Positions 39,654 through 49,338 of a stretch of DNA of 64,000 nt are shown in pieces. The number at the start of each line of letters is the position of its first letter. Position 1 is the stretch's first letter. The translations under genes and the position numbers were made by a program. This DNA is from Erythrobacteraceae bacterium (GTDB lineage: Bacteria; Pseudomonadota; Alphaproteobacteria; Sphingomonadales; Sphingomonadaceae), in contig JAIXPX010000034.1 in assembly GCA_027486035.1 (NCBI GenBank), positions 1 to 64,000 of the forward strand, in the 5' to 3' direction. The notes beneath the pieces were generated by a model. It made no database searches. It was not told the origin of the DNA and saw only the letters and a list, made by a program, of their open reading frames with translations.

Positions 39654-40805
39654 CTATTCGCGCTCCAGAATCGCGACGCCCGAAAGGCCCGGGGCGCCAT
39701 AGACGTGGGAGTAGCCGAACCTCGGCTTGCCGGGCACCTGCCGCTCACCGGCGCGCTGGCGCAATTGGGTGACGTTCTCGTAGACCTGCCTCAGGCCCGA
39801 GGCGCCGATCGGCTCCCCGCAGGCGAGGCAGCCGCCGTCGGTGTTGACGGGGAGCTTGCCGCCGATCTCGGTCCAGCCGTTCGCCAGCCACTCCTCCTGC
39901 TCGCCGTCCTTGCAGAAGCCGTTTTCGGCCATGTGCATGATCTCCGCGCCGCTTTCGGTGTCCTGAAGCTGGGCGACGGAGATGTCCTCCGGCCCGATGC
40001 CGGCCTTTTCGAACGCAGCCTGCGAAGCGAGCACGGTCGGCTTGCCGCCCTCCTCGATGCTGATCCCGGCCTGGAACACCTCGAAGGAGTTGGGCGGACG
40101 GGTCTTCACCGCCACGGCGCGGATCTTCACACCGTCCGCACCCAGTTCCTTCATCTTCTTTTCGGACGCAAGGATCAGCGCCACCGCGCCCTCGGCGGGT
40201 GAGCAGAACATGTATTTGGTCAGCGGATCATTGATCATCGGCGCGTTCATGATCGTGTCGAGATCGACCGGGCTGCGCCGCCAGGCGTGGGGCGTGATCG
40301 TGCCGTTGCGGAAGGCCTTCTCGGCCACCCGCCCGAGCGTCGTGCGGCTGATCCCGTGCAATTGCATATAGCGCTGGATCTTTAGGGCGAAGAACTGCGT
40401 CGTCAGCATCATGCCGGTCTGGCCGTACCATTCGGGGAGGCCATAATCGGAAGGCTTGGCGTTGAACGCGCCGCGCGGGTGCTTGTCGAAGCCCACGGCA
40501 AGCGCGAGGTCGTACATCCCGCTGGCGATCGCCTGCTGCGAGGCGGCGAGCGCGCTGCCGCCGGTGGCGCAGCCATTGGCGACGTTGGTGAAGGGGAGGC
40601 TGGTCAGCCCCAGCTCGTTGACCATGATGTCGGCATTGCCCGCCGCCGCCGAGCCGCCATAGGCGCACTCGATGTCGGGCCATTCAAGCCCCGCATCGGT
40701 CAGTGCCTCGCGCACGGCATAGACGCCCTGTTCCCGGCCCGAGCGGCTGTCGGTGCGGCCGAAGGGATGGATGCCTGCGCCGATGATATAGACGTTCTCG
40801 CTCAT
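39654..40805 (-). CDS. Thiolase-fold lipid-transfer protein / acetyl-CoA acetyltransferase
   Basis: VYIIGAGIHPFGR; NVANGCATGGSALAASQQAI; GGCLACGEPIGASGLRQVYE. Confidence 0.9.
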   Translation of the reverse strand: MSENVYIIGAGIHPFGRTDSRSGREQGVYAVREALTDAGLEWPDIECAYGGSAAAGNADIMVNELGLTSLPFTNVANGCATGGSALAASQQAIASGMYDLALAVGFDKHPRGAFNAKPSDYGLPEWYGQTGMMLTTQFFALKIQRYMQLHGISRTTLGRVAEKAFRNGTITPHAWRRSPVDLDTIMNAPMINDPLTKYMFCSPAEGAVALILASEKKMKELGADGVKIRAVAVKTRPPNSFEVFQAGISIEEGGKPTVLASQAAFEKAGIGPEDISVAQLQDTESGAEIMHMAENGFCKDGEQEEWLANGWTEIGGKLPVNTDGGCLACGEPIGASGLRQVYENVTQLRQRAGERQVPGKPRFGYSHVYGAPGLSGVAILERE

Positions 40806-41227
40806 GCGGCCTCACTCCTAGCTTGGGCGACGGGACGGAAGGCGAAGGTGTCGTAGCGCGCATTGAACGGCACGATGCAGAAATCGAGCTCCATGCCGAG
40901 GTGGAGGTCCTCGAGGCGCGCATCGACGATCCGGCTCTCGACGATCACCTCGCCGGGCAATTCGACATAGCCGAGCAGAAAGGGCACGAAATCGGGCGGG
41001 CCTTCGCCGGGACCGGAGCCGGGGCCTTCATAGGGCTCCTTCGGCAGGAAGCCTTGGCTTGTCCACGACCACAGCTTGCCCCGGCGCGAAAGCTTGCAGG
41101 GCTCCACGCCCTCCGCAGCATCACCCACCGGCATCGGAAAGACGATCTGGCCCGAAGGCAGGCGTCCGCCGATCAGGTGCGGCTGCGCCCCGTCGCTCCA
41201 CAGGTTCGGGTCGATCTTTTCGCCCAT
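40802..41227 (-). CDS. DUF35/OB-fold partner protein of thiolase
   Basis: CKLSRRGKLWSWTSQGFLPKEPYEGPG...FVPFLLGYVELPGEVIVESRIVDARLEDLHLGMELDF; 4-bp overlap with thiolase. Confidence 0.8.
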   Translation of the reverse strand: MGEKIDPNLWSDGAQPHLIGGRLPSGQIVFPMPVGDAAEGVEPCKLSRRGKLWSWTSQGFLPKEPYEGPGSGPGEGPPDFVPFLLGYVELPGEVIVESRIVDARLEDLHLGMELDFCIVPFNARYDTFAFRPVAQARSEAA

Positions 41228-41254
41228 GTCTCAGTTCCCTCCAGCCCGCGCGCG

Positions 41255-42337
41255 TCAGGCCGCGAGCGCATATTCCGCAAGCACGGTGTCGACGTCGCCG
41301 AACAGGCGGGCGAGCACCATCACGCGCTTCATCGCATGGCCGATGGCGAGCTCGTCGGTGATCCCCATGCCCCCGTGCATCTGCACCGCCTCGCGGGCGA
41401 TGGCGTCGGCATTCTCGGCGATGAAGGCCTTTGCTCCGGCGGCGGCGCGCTGCCACTTCGCCGTGTCGGCCCGGTCGGTGAGTGCGGCCCGGTAGAGCAT
41501 CGAGCGGGCCTGCTCCTCCCTGGCGTAGGCATCGACGAGACGATGCTGGAGCGCCTGGAAGCTGCCGATCGCCACGCCGAACTGCTCGCGTTCCTTCACA
41601 TAGGCGAGCGTATCATCGAGCAGCCGCTGCCCGAGTCCGACCATTTCGGCGGCGGCATAGAGGCGGATTCCGGCGGCGACCGTCTCGAGGTCTGCCGGGC
41701 CGAGCGAAAGCTTCGCGGATGCGGGCGTGCGGGTGAGCTTGATCTCGCCCGCGATGCTGCCATCGGCCAGGCGATAGGCGCGCACTTCGAGGCCGGGCGC
41801 TCCACGCGGCACCAGGAAGCAGGCCGTGTCCCCGCCGCGATCGGCGGTGACGATGAACAGGTCGGCAAGCAGCGCGCCCATCACCATGGTCTTTTCGCCC
41901 GTGAGAGCGAAGCCTTCCCCGGAGGCTTCCGCCTTCATGCCCTTGGCCTTGAGGCTGTAGCGCTGGCCGCGCTCGGTCCAGGCGAGGGTGGCGATGGTGG
42001 TGCCGGAGAGCACGCCTTCGAGCGCCTCGGCAGCACCGCCGCGCTCCAGCAGCAGCGCGGGCAGGATGCCATGTTCGAGCAGCGGATCGGGCGCATTGGC
42101 CTTGCCGATGGCTTCGCACACCAGCGCCAGATCGAGCGCCGAGCCGCCCATGCCGCCCGCATCCTCGCCTGCGGCAAGCGCGATCAGGCCCATCTCCGCG
42201 AGGCTCTGCCAGCGCTCCCGATCATAGCCGGTGGGCGACAGGCGCAAGCGACGCCGTGCCTCGACATCGATCGGCGCGGCGAAGCGCTCGACCGAGGTCA
42301 CGAACATCTGCTGTTCTTCGGAAAGGTCGAAATTCAT
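41255..42337 (-). CDS. Acyl-CoA dehydrogenase (shorter, FadE heteromer-like)
   Basis: MNFDLSEEQQMFVTSVERF; VQMHGGMGITDELAIGHAMKR. Confidence 0.9.
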   Translation of the reverse strand: MNFDLSEEQQMFVTSVERFAAPIDVEARRRLRLSPTGYDRERWQSLAEMGLIALAAGEDAGGMGGSALDLALVCEAIGKANAPDPLLEHGILPALLLERGGAAEALEGVLSGTTIATLAWTERGQRYSLKAKGMKAEASGEGFALTGEKTMVMGALLADLFIVTADRGGDTACFLVPRGAPGLEVRAYRLADGSIAGEIKLTRTPASAKLSLGPADLETVAAGIRLYAAAEMVGLGQRLLDDTLAYVKEREQFGVAIGSFQALQHRLVDAYAREEQARSMLYRAALTDRADTAKWQRAAAGAKAFIAENADAIAREAVQMHGGMGITDELAIGHAMKRVMVLARLFGDVDTVLAEYALAA

Positions 42338-42342
42338 GGGTC

Positions 42343-43587
42343 TCAGGCTTTCCGGGTGAACGTGATCGGCAGGTGCGTAACGCCGCGCAGAAGGATGTTG
42401 GGGAGGATGCGGATTTCGTTCTCGTCCGCCACCGCGAAGTTATCGAGCCGTTCGAGCAGCTCGTCGAAAGCGACCAGCATCTCCTTGCGGGAAAGCATGT
42501 TGCCCACGCACATGTGCGGCCCCTTGCCGAAGGAGAGGTGCGTGCGGGCGTTGGTGCGCTCGATGTCGAACCTGTCCGGGTCGGGGAACTTCTTGGGGTC
42601 GCGGTTGGCCGCGGCATAGCGCAATTGGACCACGGCGCCCGCCGGGATTGCCATGCCGCCGAGCTCGGTGTCGGCCTTGACGATCCGCCACATCCCCGCA
42701 GTCGGGGTCTCGTAGCGCAGCGCCTCCTCGACGAGGTTGCCGAGCAGCTTGGGATCGCGGCCACCGGCGGCCGCCTTGGCCTTGGCCATCTGGTCGGGGT
42801 TGCGGATCAATTGGAGGAGCCCGCCCGCGAGCGTCGAGGTCGTGGTCTCGTTACCCGCCACCATGAACTGCTGCATCAGAGACATGATCTCGGGGTCCGA
42901 AAGCGGCGTCTCGCCCTCGACCCGCGCCTCGACGAGATCGGTGAGGAGGTCATTGCCCCCGTTGGCCTTGCGGTCGTCGATCAGGCCCTTGATGTAGTGC
43001 TGGAACTCCACGAGGCTGCGGGCGCATTCGAGCTTGCGCTGGTGATCGACCATCTGGCTGAAGCGGTCGACCGCCGCGTCCGACCACGCCTTCACCCGCT
43101 TGGGGTCATCCTCCAGCCCGATCTGCCCGGCGATCATCGCCACCGGTAGCGGCACGCCGAATTCCTCGACGAACTCGCATTCTCCCTTGTCCGCGAAGGC
43201 CTCGATCAGCTCGATCGACTTGGCCCGCATATCTGCCTCGATCGCGTTCACGCGCGGGGCCGAAAAGGCGAGGTTGACGAGTTTGCGGTTGCGGGTGTGG
43301 ACGGGGTGGTCGGCGGTCAGGAGGGTGGGGAGATCGGGCCAACCCTCGGCGAGGATCGCCTGGATCTCCTCGTCGGCCTCGCGGCCCATCAACGCTGTGA
43401 AATCATTCGAGAAGATCTCGGGCTTGGCTGCCGCGTCGCTGCACAGGTCGTAGGAATAGACGACCCAGGTGTTCATGCCTTCGAGATGCTCGATCGCGAT
43501 ACCGGCATCGTGCACCGCCCGGTAATGGTCGAACGGATCGATCAGCGTTTCTGGCGCGAACACATTGCCTTGGGGCTTGTTCATTGG
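42343..43587 (-). CDS. Cytochrome P450 (1)
   Basis: AGNETTT I-helix; heme motif FGKGPHMCVG. Confidence 0.95.
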   Translation of the reverse strand, partial: PMNKPQGNVFAPETLIDPFDHYRAVHDAGIAIEHLEGMNTWVVYSYDLCSDAAAKPEIFSNDFTALMGREADEEIQAILAEGWPDLPTLLTADHPVHTRNRKLVNLAFSAPRVNAIEADMRAKSIELIEAFADKGECEFVEEFGVPLPVAMIAGQIGLEDDPKRVKAWSDAAVDRFSQMVDHQRKLECARSLVEFQHYIKGLIDDRKANGGNDLLTDLVEARVEGETPLSDPEIMSLMQQFMVAGNETTTSTLAGGLLQLIRNPDQMAKAKAAAGGRDPKLLGNLVEEALRYETPTAGMWRIVKADTELGGMAIPAGAVVQLRYAAANRDPKKFPDPDRFDIERTNARTHLSFGKGPHMCVGNMLSRKEMLVAFDELLERLDNFAVADENEIRILPNILLRGVTHLPITFTRKA

Positions 43588-43685
43588 TGGCGGCTCCGGA
43601 CCCTTGGACACTACGGACGAAGCCTAAACAAACCGCTGCCCCGGTTGCGATGCGCTAATGTGTTAGGATCGTGCAGCCTGACCGC

Positions 43686-44060
43686 TCAGCCCGCGAATTC
43701 CCTTTGGAATTCAAGCATGTCGAAATAGTCGCGCCAGCCGGTGATGCGGCCGTCCGCGCCAACATCGAAGGTGCCCATCACACGGATCGCGGCGCGGCGG
43801 CCGTCCTTGAAGTGGAAGATGTCGGTGCGCTCGGTGAGGACGGTGTTGCCGTTCGCCGCGATGGCATGGGTCTGCCAGTCGCAGCGCGCGACATTGGCGA
43901 GGAAGCCCTCGACCATCGCGCGCATCGCCGTGGCGCCGTGGATCGGCTCCATCGGCACGTTGTGATAGACGATGTCCTCGGCGCACAGCGCCAGCATCGC
44001 GTCGATATCGCAGGCATTCCAATGGCTGATGAAGGCTTCGACGGTGGCTTGCGGGGTCAT
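43686..44060 (-). CDS. NTF2-like / limonene-epoxide-hydrolase-like protein
   Basis: MTPQATVEAFISHWNACDIDAMLALCAEDIVYHNVPMEPIHGATAMRAMVEGF. Confidence 0.85.
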   Translation of the reverse strand: MTPQATVEAFISHWNACDIDAMLALCAEDIVYHNVPMEPIHGATAMRAMVEGFLANVARCDWQTHAIAANGNTVLTERTDIFHFKDGRRAAIRVMGTFDVGADGRITGWRDYFDMLEFQREFAG

Positions 44061-44821
44061 GCGGTTCCTCCCGAGGTGTATGCGAGCGCTTGGGCGAGAA
44101 TCTGGCGCACGTGAGGGTTGGCGTAGGTCGCGGGGCCGTCGCCGAATTGCAGGTAGACGAGCGGCGCGGGGCAGGTGCGGCTCTCCCAGGCGACGCAATC
44201 GCTGCCTCGCGGGTGATCCCACCCTTGGTTGCTGAACATCGCGCCTGCCACCGCTTGCGCGGCGGAGTAGAAATTGGCAGCCGTGAAGGCGAAGCCCTCG
44301 GCGCGCACCAGCGGGGTGAGGGCGCTCTCGTCAATGGGGCAGAGGTAGAGCTCGTCGGTGACGGGAAAGCTGGCAGGCAGGCCGCGCGTCACCGGGTGAT
44401 CGGCAAGGATGTGCGCCTGGTAGGCGACATCGTGGCGGTAGCCCGAGTCCGGACCATGCGCCCCCGGCTGGTAATGGAACTGCCCGCCGAGCCATGCGTG
44501 CCACTCCGGCCATTCCGCCCACCCCGCGAGCGCATGATGCATCGCCGCAGCGCCCCTGCCGCTGGCGAAGCGGGCCGCGATGGACTCGCGCAAAGCGGGC
44601 GAGGGCGGGCGCGTCGTCACCTTCCCGTCGCCGAAGCTGTAGCCCGCCATATCGTAGAACAGCAGCGCATCGGCAGCGCGGATGGCATCCGCCGCGTCCG
44701 CCTCGCCGCCCTCGGGGTGGACGAGGTGCGTGATCGCCCAATCCCCCAGCGCGCCGAGCAGCGCGTCGAACGGCCCGGCCTCGTAGGGGTGCCCTCCCGA
44801 CAGGACCAGCAGGGAGCGCAT
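44057..44821 (-). CDS. ThuA domain protein (paralogue 2)
   Basis: LLVLSGGHPYEAGPFDALL; AAMHHALAGWAEWPEWHAWLGGQFHYQPG; SNQGWDHPRGSDCVAWESRTCPAPLVYLQFGDGPATYANPHVRQIL. Confidence 0.8.
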   Translation of the reverse strand: MRSLLVLSGGHPYEAGPFDALLGALGDWAITHLVHPEGGEADAADAIRAADALLFYDMAGYSFGDGKVTTRPPSPALRESIAARFASGRGAAAMHHALAGWAEWPEWHAWLGGQFHYQPGAHGPDSGYRHDVAYQAHILADHPVTRGLPASFPVTDELYLCPIDESALTPLVRAEGFAFTAANFYSAAQAVAGAMFSNQGWDHPRGSDCVAWESRTCPAPLVYLQFGDGPATYANPHVRQILAQALAYTSGGTA

Positions 44822-45831
44822 CAGGCTATCTTGAGGATCATCTTGCCGTCATTCGTCCCCGCGAACAGCCGCATGAAGCTGTCGAAGGCATTCTCCAGCC
44901 CCTCGTCGATATGCTCGTCGATGGTGAGTTTGCCCTGTGCCGCCCAGATGCCCATCTGCGCCGCGCCCTCGGCAAAGCGGGGGACGTAGTCGGCCACCAG
45001 CAGACCCCTGATGTGGGCGCGCTTGACGATCAGCTGCCACAGGTTGCGGATGCCGCGCGGCTCGGTGTTGTACTCGCTGATGAGCCCGCACAACCCGACG
45101 CGCGAGTGCAGGTTCAGGTTCATCAGCCCCGCATCGAGGATAATCCCGCCGACATTCTCGAAGATCACGTCCACCCCCTCGGGGCAGGCTGCGGCGATGG
45201 CGGCGGTGAGCGCGGCTTCATCCTTGCCGCGGTAGTCGATGGCAGCGTCGAAGCCGTATTTCTCCGTGAGCCGCGCGCACTTCGCGGGGCCGCCCGCGAT
45301 GCCGACCGCGCGGCAGCCGTGGATCTTGGCAAGCTGGCCGACAAGGCTTCCGACCGCGCCGGCCGCGCCGGTCACCAGCACGGTCTCGCCTGGCTTGGGC
45401 TCGCACACCTCGAGGAAGCCGAAATAGGCCGTCATCCCCACCGCGCCGAAGATCGAGAGGTAGTTGGTGACGCTCGGCACGAGGCCGGGATCGATCGGCT
45501 GGGTGAAGCCGCCGGCGACGCCGATCGAGTAGTCCTCGAGCGCGTTCAACCCCATCACCCACTGGCCGGGCGCGAACCCCTCGGCGCGGCTTTCCTCGAC
45601 TACGCCGATGGTGCTCGCCCGCACCGGATCGCCGAGCGGGATCGGCGGCATGTAGTTGCCCTCGGCATCCATCCAGCCGCGCATGGCCGGATCGAGCGAG
45701 GCGTAGTGGTTGCGGATCAGGAATTGCCCCTCTTCCAGCGCGGGGGTCGGCTCGGTGACGAGTTCGAAGTCGTCCTGCACTGGGGTGCCGTTCGGGCGGC
45801 GCTGCAGAAGGAAGCGGCGGTTGGTGGGCAT
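44821..45831 (-). CDS. NADP-dependent oxidoreductase, prostaglandin/curcumin reductase-like (1)
   Basis: ETVLVTGAAGAVGSLVGQLAKIHGCRAVGIAGGPAKC; NVGGIILDAGLMNL. Confidence 0.92.
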   Translation of the reverse strand: MPTNRRFLLQRRPNGTPVQDDFELVTEPTPALEEGQFLIRNHYASLDPAMRGWMDAEGNYMPPIPLGDPVRASTIGVVEESRAEGFAPGQWVMGLNALEDYSIGVAGGFTQPIDPGLVPSVTNYLSIFGAVGMTAYFGFLEVCEPKPGETVLVTGAAGAVGSLVGQLAKIHGCRAVGIAGGPAKCARLTEKYGFDAAIDYRGKDEAALTAAIAAACPEGVDVIFENVGGIILDAGLMNLNLHSRVGLCGLISEYNTEPRGIRNLWQLIVKRAHIRGLLVADYVPRFAEGAAQMGIWAAQGKLTIDEHIDEGLENAFDSFMRLFAGTNDGKMILKIA

Positions 45832-45856
45832 ATCTGTCTTTCGTTTCGAGAGGGGG

Positions 45857-47998
45857 TCAGGCCGGTTCGAGCTTCACCGGGATGGCGCTCTGGAGCGACT
45901 GGCCGGTGATCGGGTCGTAATCGACCACCTCGCTGACAAGGCGGTTGGTCGAGGAGCCGCGTTCCCGGACGTCGTCCTTCCCCGCATCGGCATCGCCATA
46001 GGCATGCGCCATCGAGACGATCCCGCGCCGCACCTTGTCGCTCGCCTTGACGACCCCGTGGATCGTCGCATGGGGCGAGGTGATCGCGACCAGCCCGCCT
46101 TCCTCCAGCCCCAGCGCCGCGATGTCATCCGGGTGGATATAGGCGGGGTTGGTGGTGGTTTTGGCCTGCAATTTCTTGAGCGGATGGCCGATCGAGTTGA
46201 ACCGCGTCTTCGAGCGCCGCGAGATCAGGCGGAAGTCGAAGCCCGCTCTGTTCGCCGGATTGGCGGCATAGCGCAGGATCTGCGACGGCATCGCGCCCAC
46301 AGCAAGATCGAAGCGGTGGAACGCGCCCTCGTCGACCGGCTCCACCACGGGGTGCTTCTCGGGATAGATCACCGCCGCGCCGCCGTTCGCCTGGCAGTCC
46401 GCGCGCACCTGGCTGGGCGGCACAAGGCAGCCCGTGACCGCCAGATCAAGGAATTCCTGCTTCGTCGGCTTGCGATCCATCGGCAGTGGCCCGCCGGCGA
46501 GGTTCATCTGGATCCCGAGGTGGTGCGCGAGCGTCCAGAACATTTCGTATTCGTCGATGCAGTCTCCCGGCGGTGCGACCACGGCCTCGGTGTAGCGGGC
46601 ATAGGGCTCCTCGTGCCACCATTCGGAGAGGCTGGTGATGTCCTCGCGCTCGAGGCATTGCGAGGGCGCGAGCACCACGTCGGCGCGCTTGGCGCTGGCG
46701 CTCATCCATGGGTCGATCTGCACGAACAGCTCGAGATCATCGAGGGCGCGGACCATCTTGGCTTGATCGGGGAAGCCCACCACCGGGTTCCCGCCGACCG
46801 AGATCAGCGCACGCACCTGCCCGTCGCCGGGGGTGAGGATCTCGTCGGCGAGCACGTTGCAAGGCATCTCCCAGCCGAGATGCCCCAGCCCGCGGAAGCG
46901 CGATTTCGGCATCCCCTCGGCGCCGAACATCGGCACGGGCGGGCCGACCTGGGCGCGGCGCGCGGTCTGGTACGGGCTGAACACCCCGGGGATCGCGGCT
47001 TTCTCGCCCTCTTGCTTGAAGCGGGCGCAGATCGTGTTGAGGCACACGACCAAATATTCAGTAAGCGTCCCGTTGCCCGCCATTTCGGGGCCGGTGCCGG
47101 TCACCGCGCAGCCCTTGGTCCCGCTCGCAAACATCCGTGCGGCGGCGACGAGCTGGTCCTTGTCGAGCCCGGCACGCTCCGCTGCCACCTCGGGCGGGAA
47201 GGCCTTTACCGCCTCGGCGAGTTCATCGAAGCCGTCGACGTGAGCCGCGACGAAATTGCGGTCGTAGAGCCCTTCGGCGATGATGACGTTGAGCATTCCT
47301 GCCAGCATCGCCGGATCCTCGCCGGGCTTCACGGGCAGGTAGATATCGGCGAGCCGCGCCACGTCGCTTTCGCGCGGATCGGCGACGATCAGCTTGAGCC
47401 CCTTGGCCTTCTGGTCGCGGATGCGGCGCGAGGGGCTGAACGGGGGTACCCCGCCGACGGGCGCATAGTGCGAGACAATCGGGTTGTTGCCGATGAAGAA
47501 GGCGACATCGCTTTCCGAGAAGGTGTTCGGCCCCGCCATCCACTTGCCGTAGCGGGCGGTGGTGAAGACCTTGGCGGGCTGGTCGAGCGTCACCGAGGTG
47601 TAGAAGTTGCGGCTCCCCACCGCATTGGCGAAGCTCAGCGAGGCGGCCATCGCGGCCGAATTCTGGAAGCCCCCCGAACCCATGAACACCGCCACCGAAT
47701 GCGGGCCATGGCGGTCGATGATCCGCCGCAGTTCGCTCGCCACGTGAGCGAGCGCCTCGGGCATGGGGGTGGAGACGAAGGCGCCAGCGGCATTGCGCAC
47801 CAGCGAATGGTGCAGGCGGTTTTCGGAATTGTGGCTGTCAGGCAGTTCCCGGCCCTTCATGCAGGTATAGCCACCATAGGCCGGATCCTGCGGATCCCCG
47901 CGCACCTCGGCAACCTTTCCATCCACCACGTCGACTTCCATCGCGCAGTTGGCATGGCAGAAACGGCAGAAGGTCTTGTGAGTCTGAACACCCATCAT
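45857..47998 (-). CDS. Molybdopterin-dependent oxidoreductase (bis-MGD type)
   Basis: CRFCHANCAMEVDVVDGKVAEVRGD, YTCMKGREL, ALISVGGNPVVGFPD, C-terminal molydopterin-binding region; start 47998 or 47995. Confidence 0.92.
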   Translation of the reverse strand: MMGVQTHKTFCRFCHANCAMEVDVVDGKVAEVRGDPQDPAYGGYTCMKGRELPDSHNSENRLHHSLVRNAAGAFVSTPMPEALAHVASELRRIIDRHGPHSVAVFMGSGGFQNSAAMAASLSFANAVGSRNFYTSVTLDQPAKVFTTARYGKWMAGPNTFSESDVAFFIGNNPIVSHYAPVGGVPPFSPSRRIRDQKAKGLKLIVADPRESDVARLADIYLPVKPGEDPAMLAGMLNVIIAEGLYDRNFVAAHVDGFDELAEAVKAFPPEVAAERAGLDKDQLVAAARMFASGTKGCAVTGTGPEMAGNGTLTEYLVVCLNTICARFKQEGEKAAIPGVFSPYQTARRAQVGPPVPMFGAEGMPKSRFRGLGHLGWEMPCNVLADEILTPGDGQVRALISVGGNPVVGFPDQAKMVRALDDLELFVQIDPWMSASAKRADVVLAPSQCLEREDITSLSEWWHEEPYARYTEAVVAPPGDCIDEYEMFWTLAHHLGIQMNLAGGPLPMDRKPTKQEFLDLAVTGCLVPPSQVRADCQANGGAAVIYPEKHPVVEPVDEGAFHRFDLAVGAMPSQILRYAANPANRAGFDFRLISRRSKTRFNSIGHPLKKLQAKTTTNPAYIHPDDIAALGLEEGGLVAITSPHATIHGVVKASDKVRRGIVSMAHAYGDADAGKDDVRERGSSTNRLVSEVVDYDPITGQSLQSAIPVKLEPA

Positions 47999-48101
47999 GT
48001 CTCTCCCCGACAATATGCGGGAGACTACCACAGGGTGAGGTGCGCTCGACTGACACTTTTGTCCGTGGAGAGGCGGGTTTGGCCCCTCCATTAGCCTTCC
48101 T

Positions 48102-48214
48102 CGTCACCCTGAACCTGTTTCAGGGTCTATCGCTCCCCACGCACCGGCGGAAAGGGCCGCAGGATGGATGCTGGAAGCGAAGCTGTGCTTGCACAAAAAA
48201 GTTCAGCATGACGA
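48102..48214. repeat. CGTCACCCTGAAC-family palindromic repeat
   Basis: cgtcaccctgaacctgtttcagggtctatcg...aggatggatgctgg...gttcagcatgacga; complementary ends. Confidence 0.75.
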
Positions 48215-48237
48215 GAATTCAGATCGGAGAGCAAGAT

Positions 48238-49242
48238 ATGCCCACCACCACCCGCCAATGGCTTCTCAACGGACACCCGCGCAGCCGCCAGATCGACATC
48301 GAGAATGACTTCAGGCTCGTCACCACCGAGCTCCCCGATCCCGGCCCGGGCGAGATGCTCTTGAAGCTGCATTATCTCGGCTTCGATCCGGCGCAGAAGG
48401 GCTGGATGGAGAACATCGCCGACTACGTTGCCCCCATGAACATCGGCGATGTGATGCGCGGCAGCGGGATCGGCGAGGTCGTGGCGTCGAACGGCGGGCG
48501 CTTCGCCGTGGGCGACCTGCTGTTCGGCACCACCGGCTGGACCGAATACCTCGTCACTGATGGCAAGGAGCTGACCAAGGTCGATACCGAGCTCTCGCCC
48601 ACGGCTGTGCTCTCGGTGCTGGGGACCACCGGCCTCACGGCCTATTGCGGGCTGTTCAAGGTTGGTAAGCCCGTGGCGGGCGATACGGTTCTGGTTTCCG
48701 GCGCGGCCGGCGCGACCGGGAGCATTGTCGGCCAGCTCGCCAAGATCGCCGGGTGCCGCGTGATCGGCATCGCGGGCGGACAGGACAAGTGCGACTGGCT
48801 GGTGCGCGAGGCGGGTTATGACGCCGCGATCGACTACAAGGCGGGCAATGTGAAGCAGCAGATCCGTGAGCTTGCCCCGCGCGGCGTGGACGTGATCTAC
48901 GACAACGTGGGCGGCAAGATCCTCAACGACATGCTCGCCTGCATCGCTACGGGCGCTCGTGTGGTGATCTGCGGCGGGATCAGCCGCTACGAGACCGGCA
49001 CGCTGCCTGCCGGCCCGGAGAACTACTTCAACCTCGTGTTCCGCCGCGGCACTATGGCGGGCTTCATCGTGCTCGACTGGGCAAGCGAATTCCCCGGCAT
49101 CCGCAAGCGGCTCGAGGGTTTCGTCAAGGATGGTAGCCTGAAATATCAGGAAGACATCCAGCACGGCTTCGAGAACGCCCCGCAGACCTTGCAGCGCCTG
49201 TTCGGCGGGCTCAACCGCGGCAAGCAGATGCTGAAGCTTTAG
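48238..49242 (+). CDS. NADP-dependent oxidoreductase, prostaglandin/curcumin reductase-like (2)
   Basis: TVLVSGAAGATGSIVGQLAKIAGCRVIGIAGGQDKC; NVGGKILNDML. Confidence 0.92.
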   Translation: MPTTTRQWLLNGHPRSRQIDIENDFRLVTTELPDPGPGEMLLKLHYLGFDPAQKGWMENIADYVAPMNIGDVMRGSGIGEVVASNGGRFAVGDLLFGTTGWTEYLVTDGKELTKVDTELSPTAVLSVLGTTGLTAYCGLFKVGKPVAGDTVLVSGAAGATGSIVGQLAKIAGCRVIGIAGGQDKCDWLVREAGYDAAIDYKAGNVKQQIRELAPRGVDVIYDNVGGKILNDMLACIATGARVVICGGISRYETGTLPAGPENYFNLVFRRGTMAGFIVLDWASEFPGIRKRLEGFVKDGSLKYQEDIQHGFENAPQTLQRLFGGLNRGKQMLKL

Positions 49243-49250
49243 ATTTCCCT

Positions 49251-49335
49251 CGTCATTGCGAGCCGCAGGCGAAGCCATCCATGGACTGACGTGCCGGCCA
49301 TGGATTGCCGCGTCGCTTGGCTCCTCGCAATGACG
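49251..49335. repeat. CGTCATTGCGAG-family palindromic repeat, copy 2
   Basis: cgtcattgcgagccgcaggcgaagccatccatgg...ccatggattgccgcgtcgcttggctcctcgcaatgacga. Confidence 0.85.
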
Positions 49336-49338
49336 AAG

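Noticed and set aside
40823-42619. 598-aa plus ORF opposite DUF35/ACAD/P450
   Set aside because: Crosses several real minus-strand genes; shadow ORF
45710-48094. 794-aa plus-strand ORF opposite the Mo-oxidoreductase
   Set aside because: High-GC shadow ORF; composition is His/Arg/Glu-rich and low-information while the minus strand encodes a clear Fe-S/MGD enzyme
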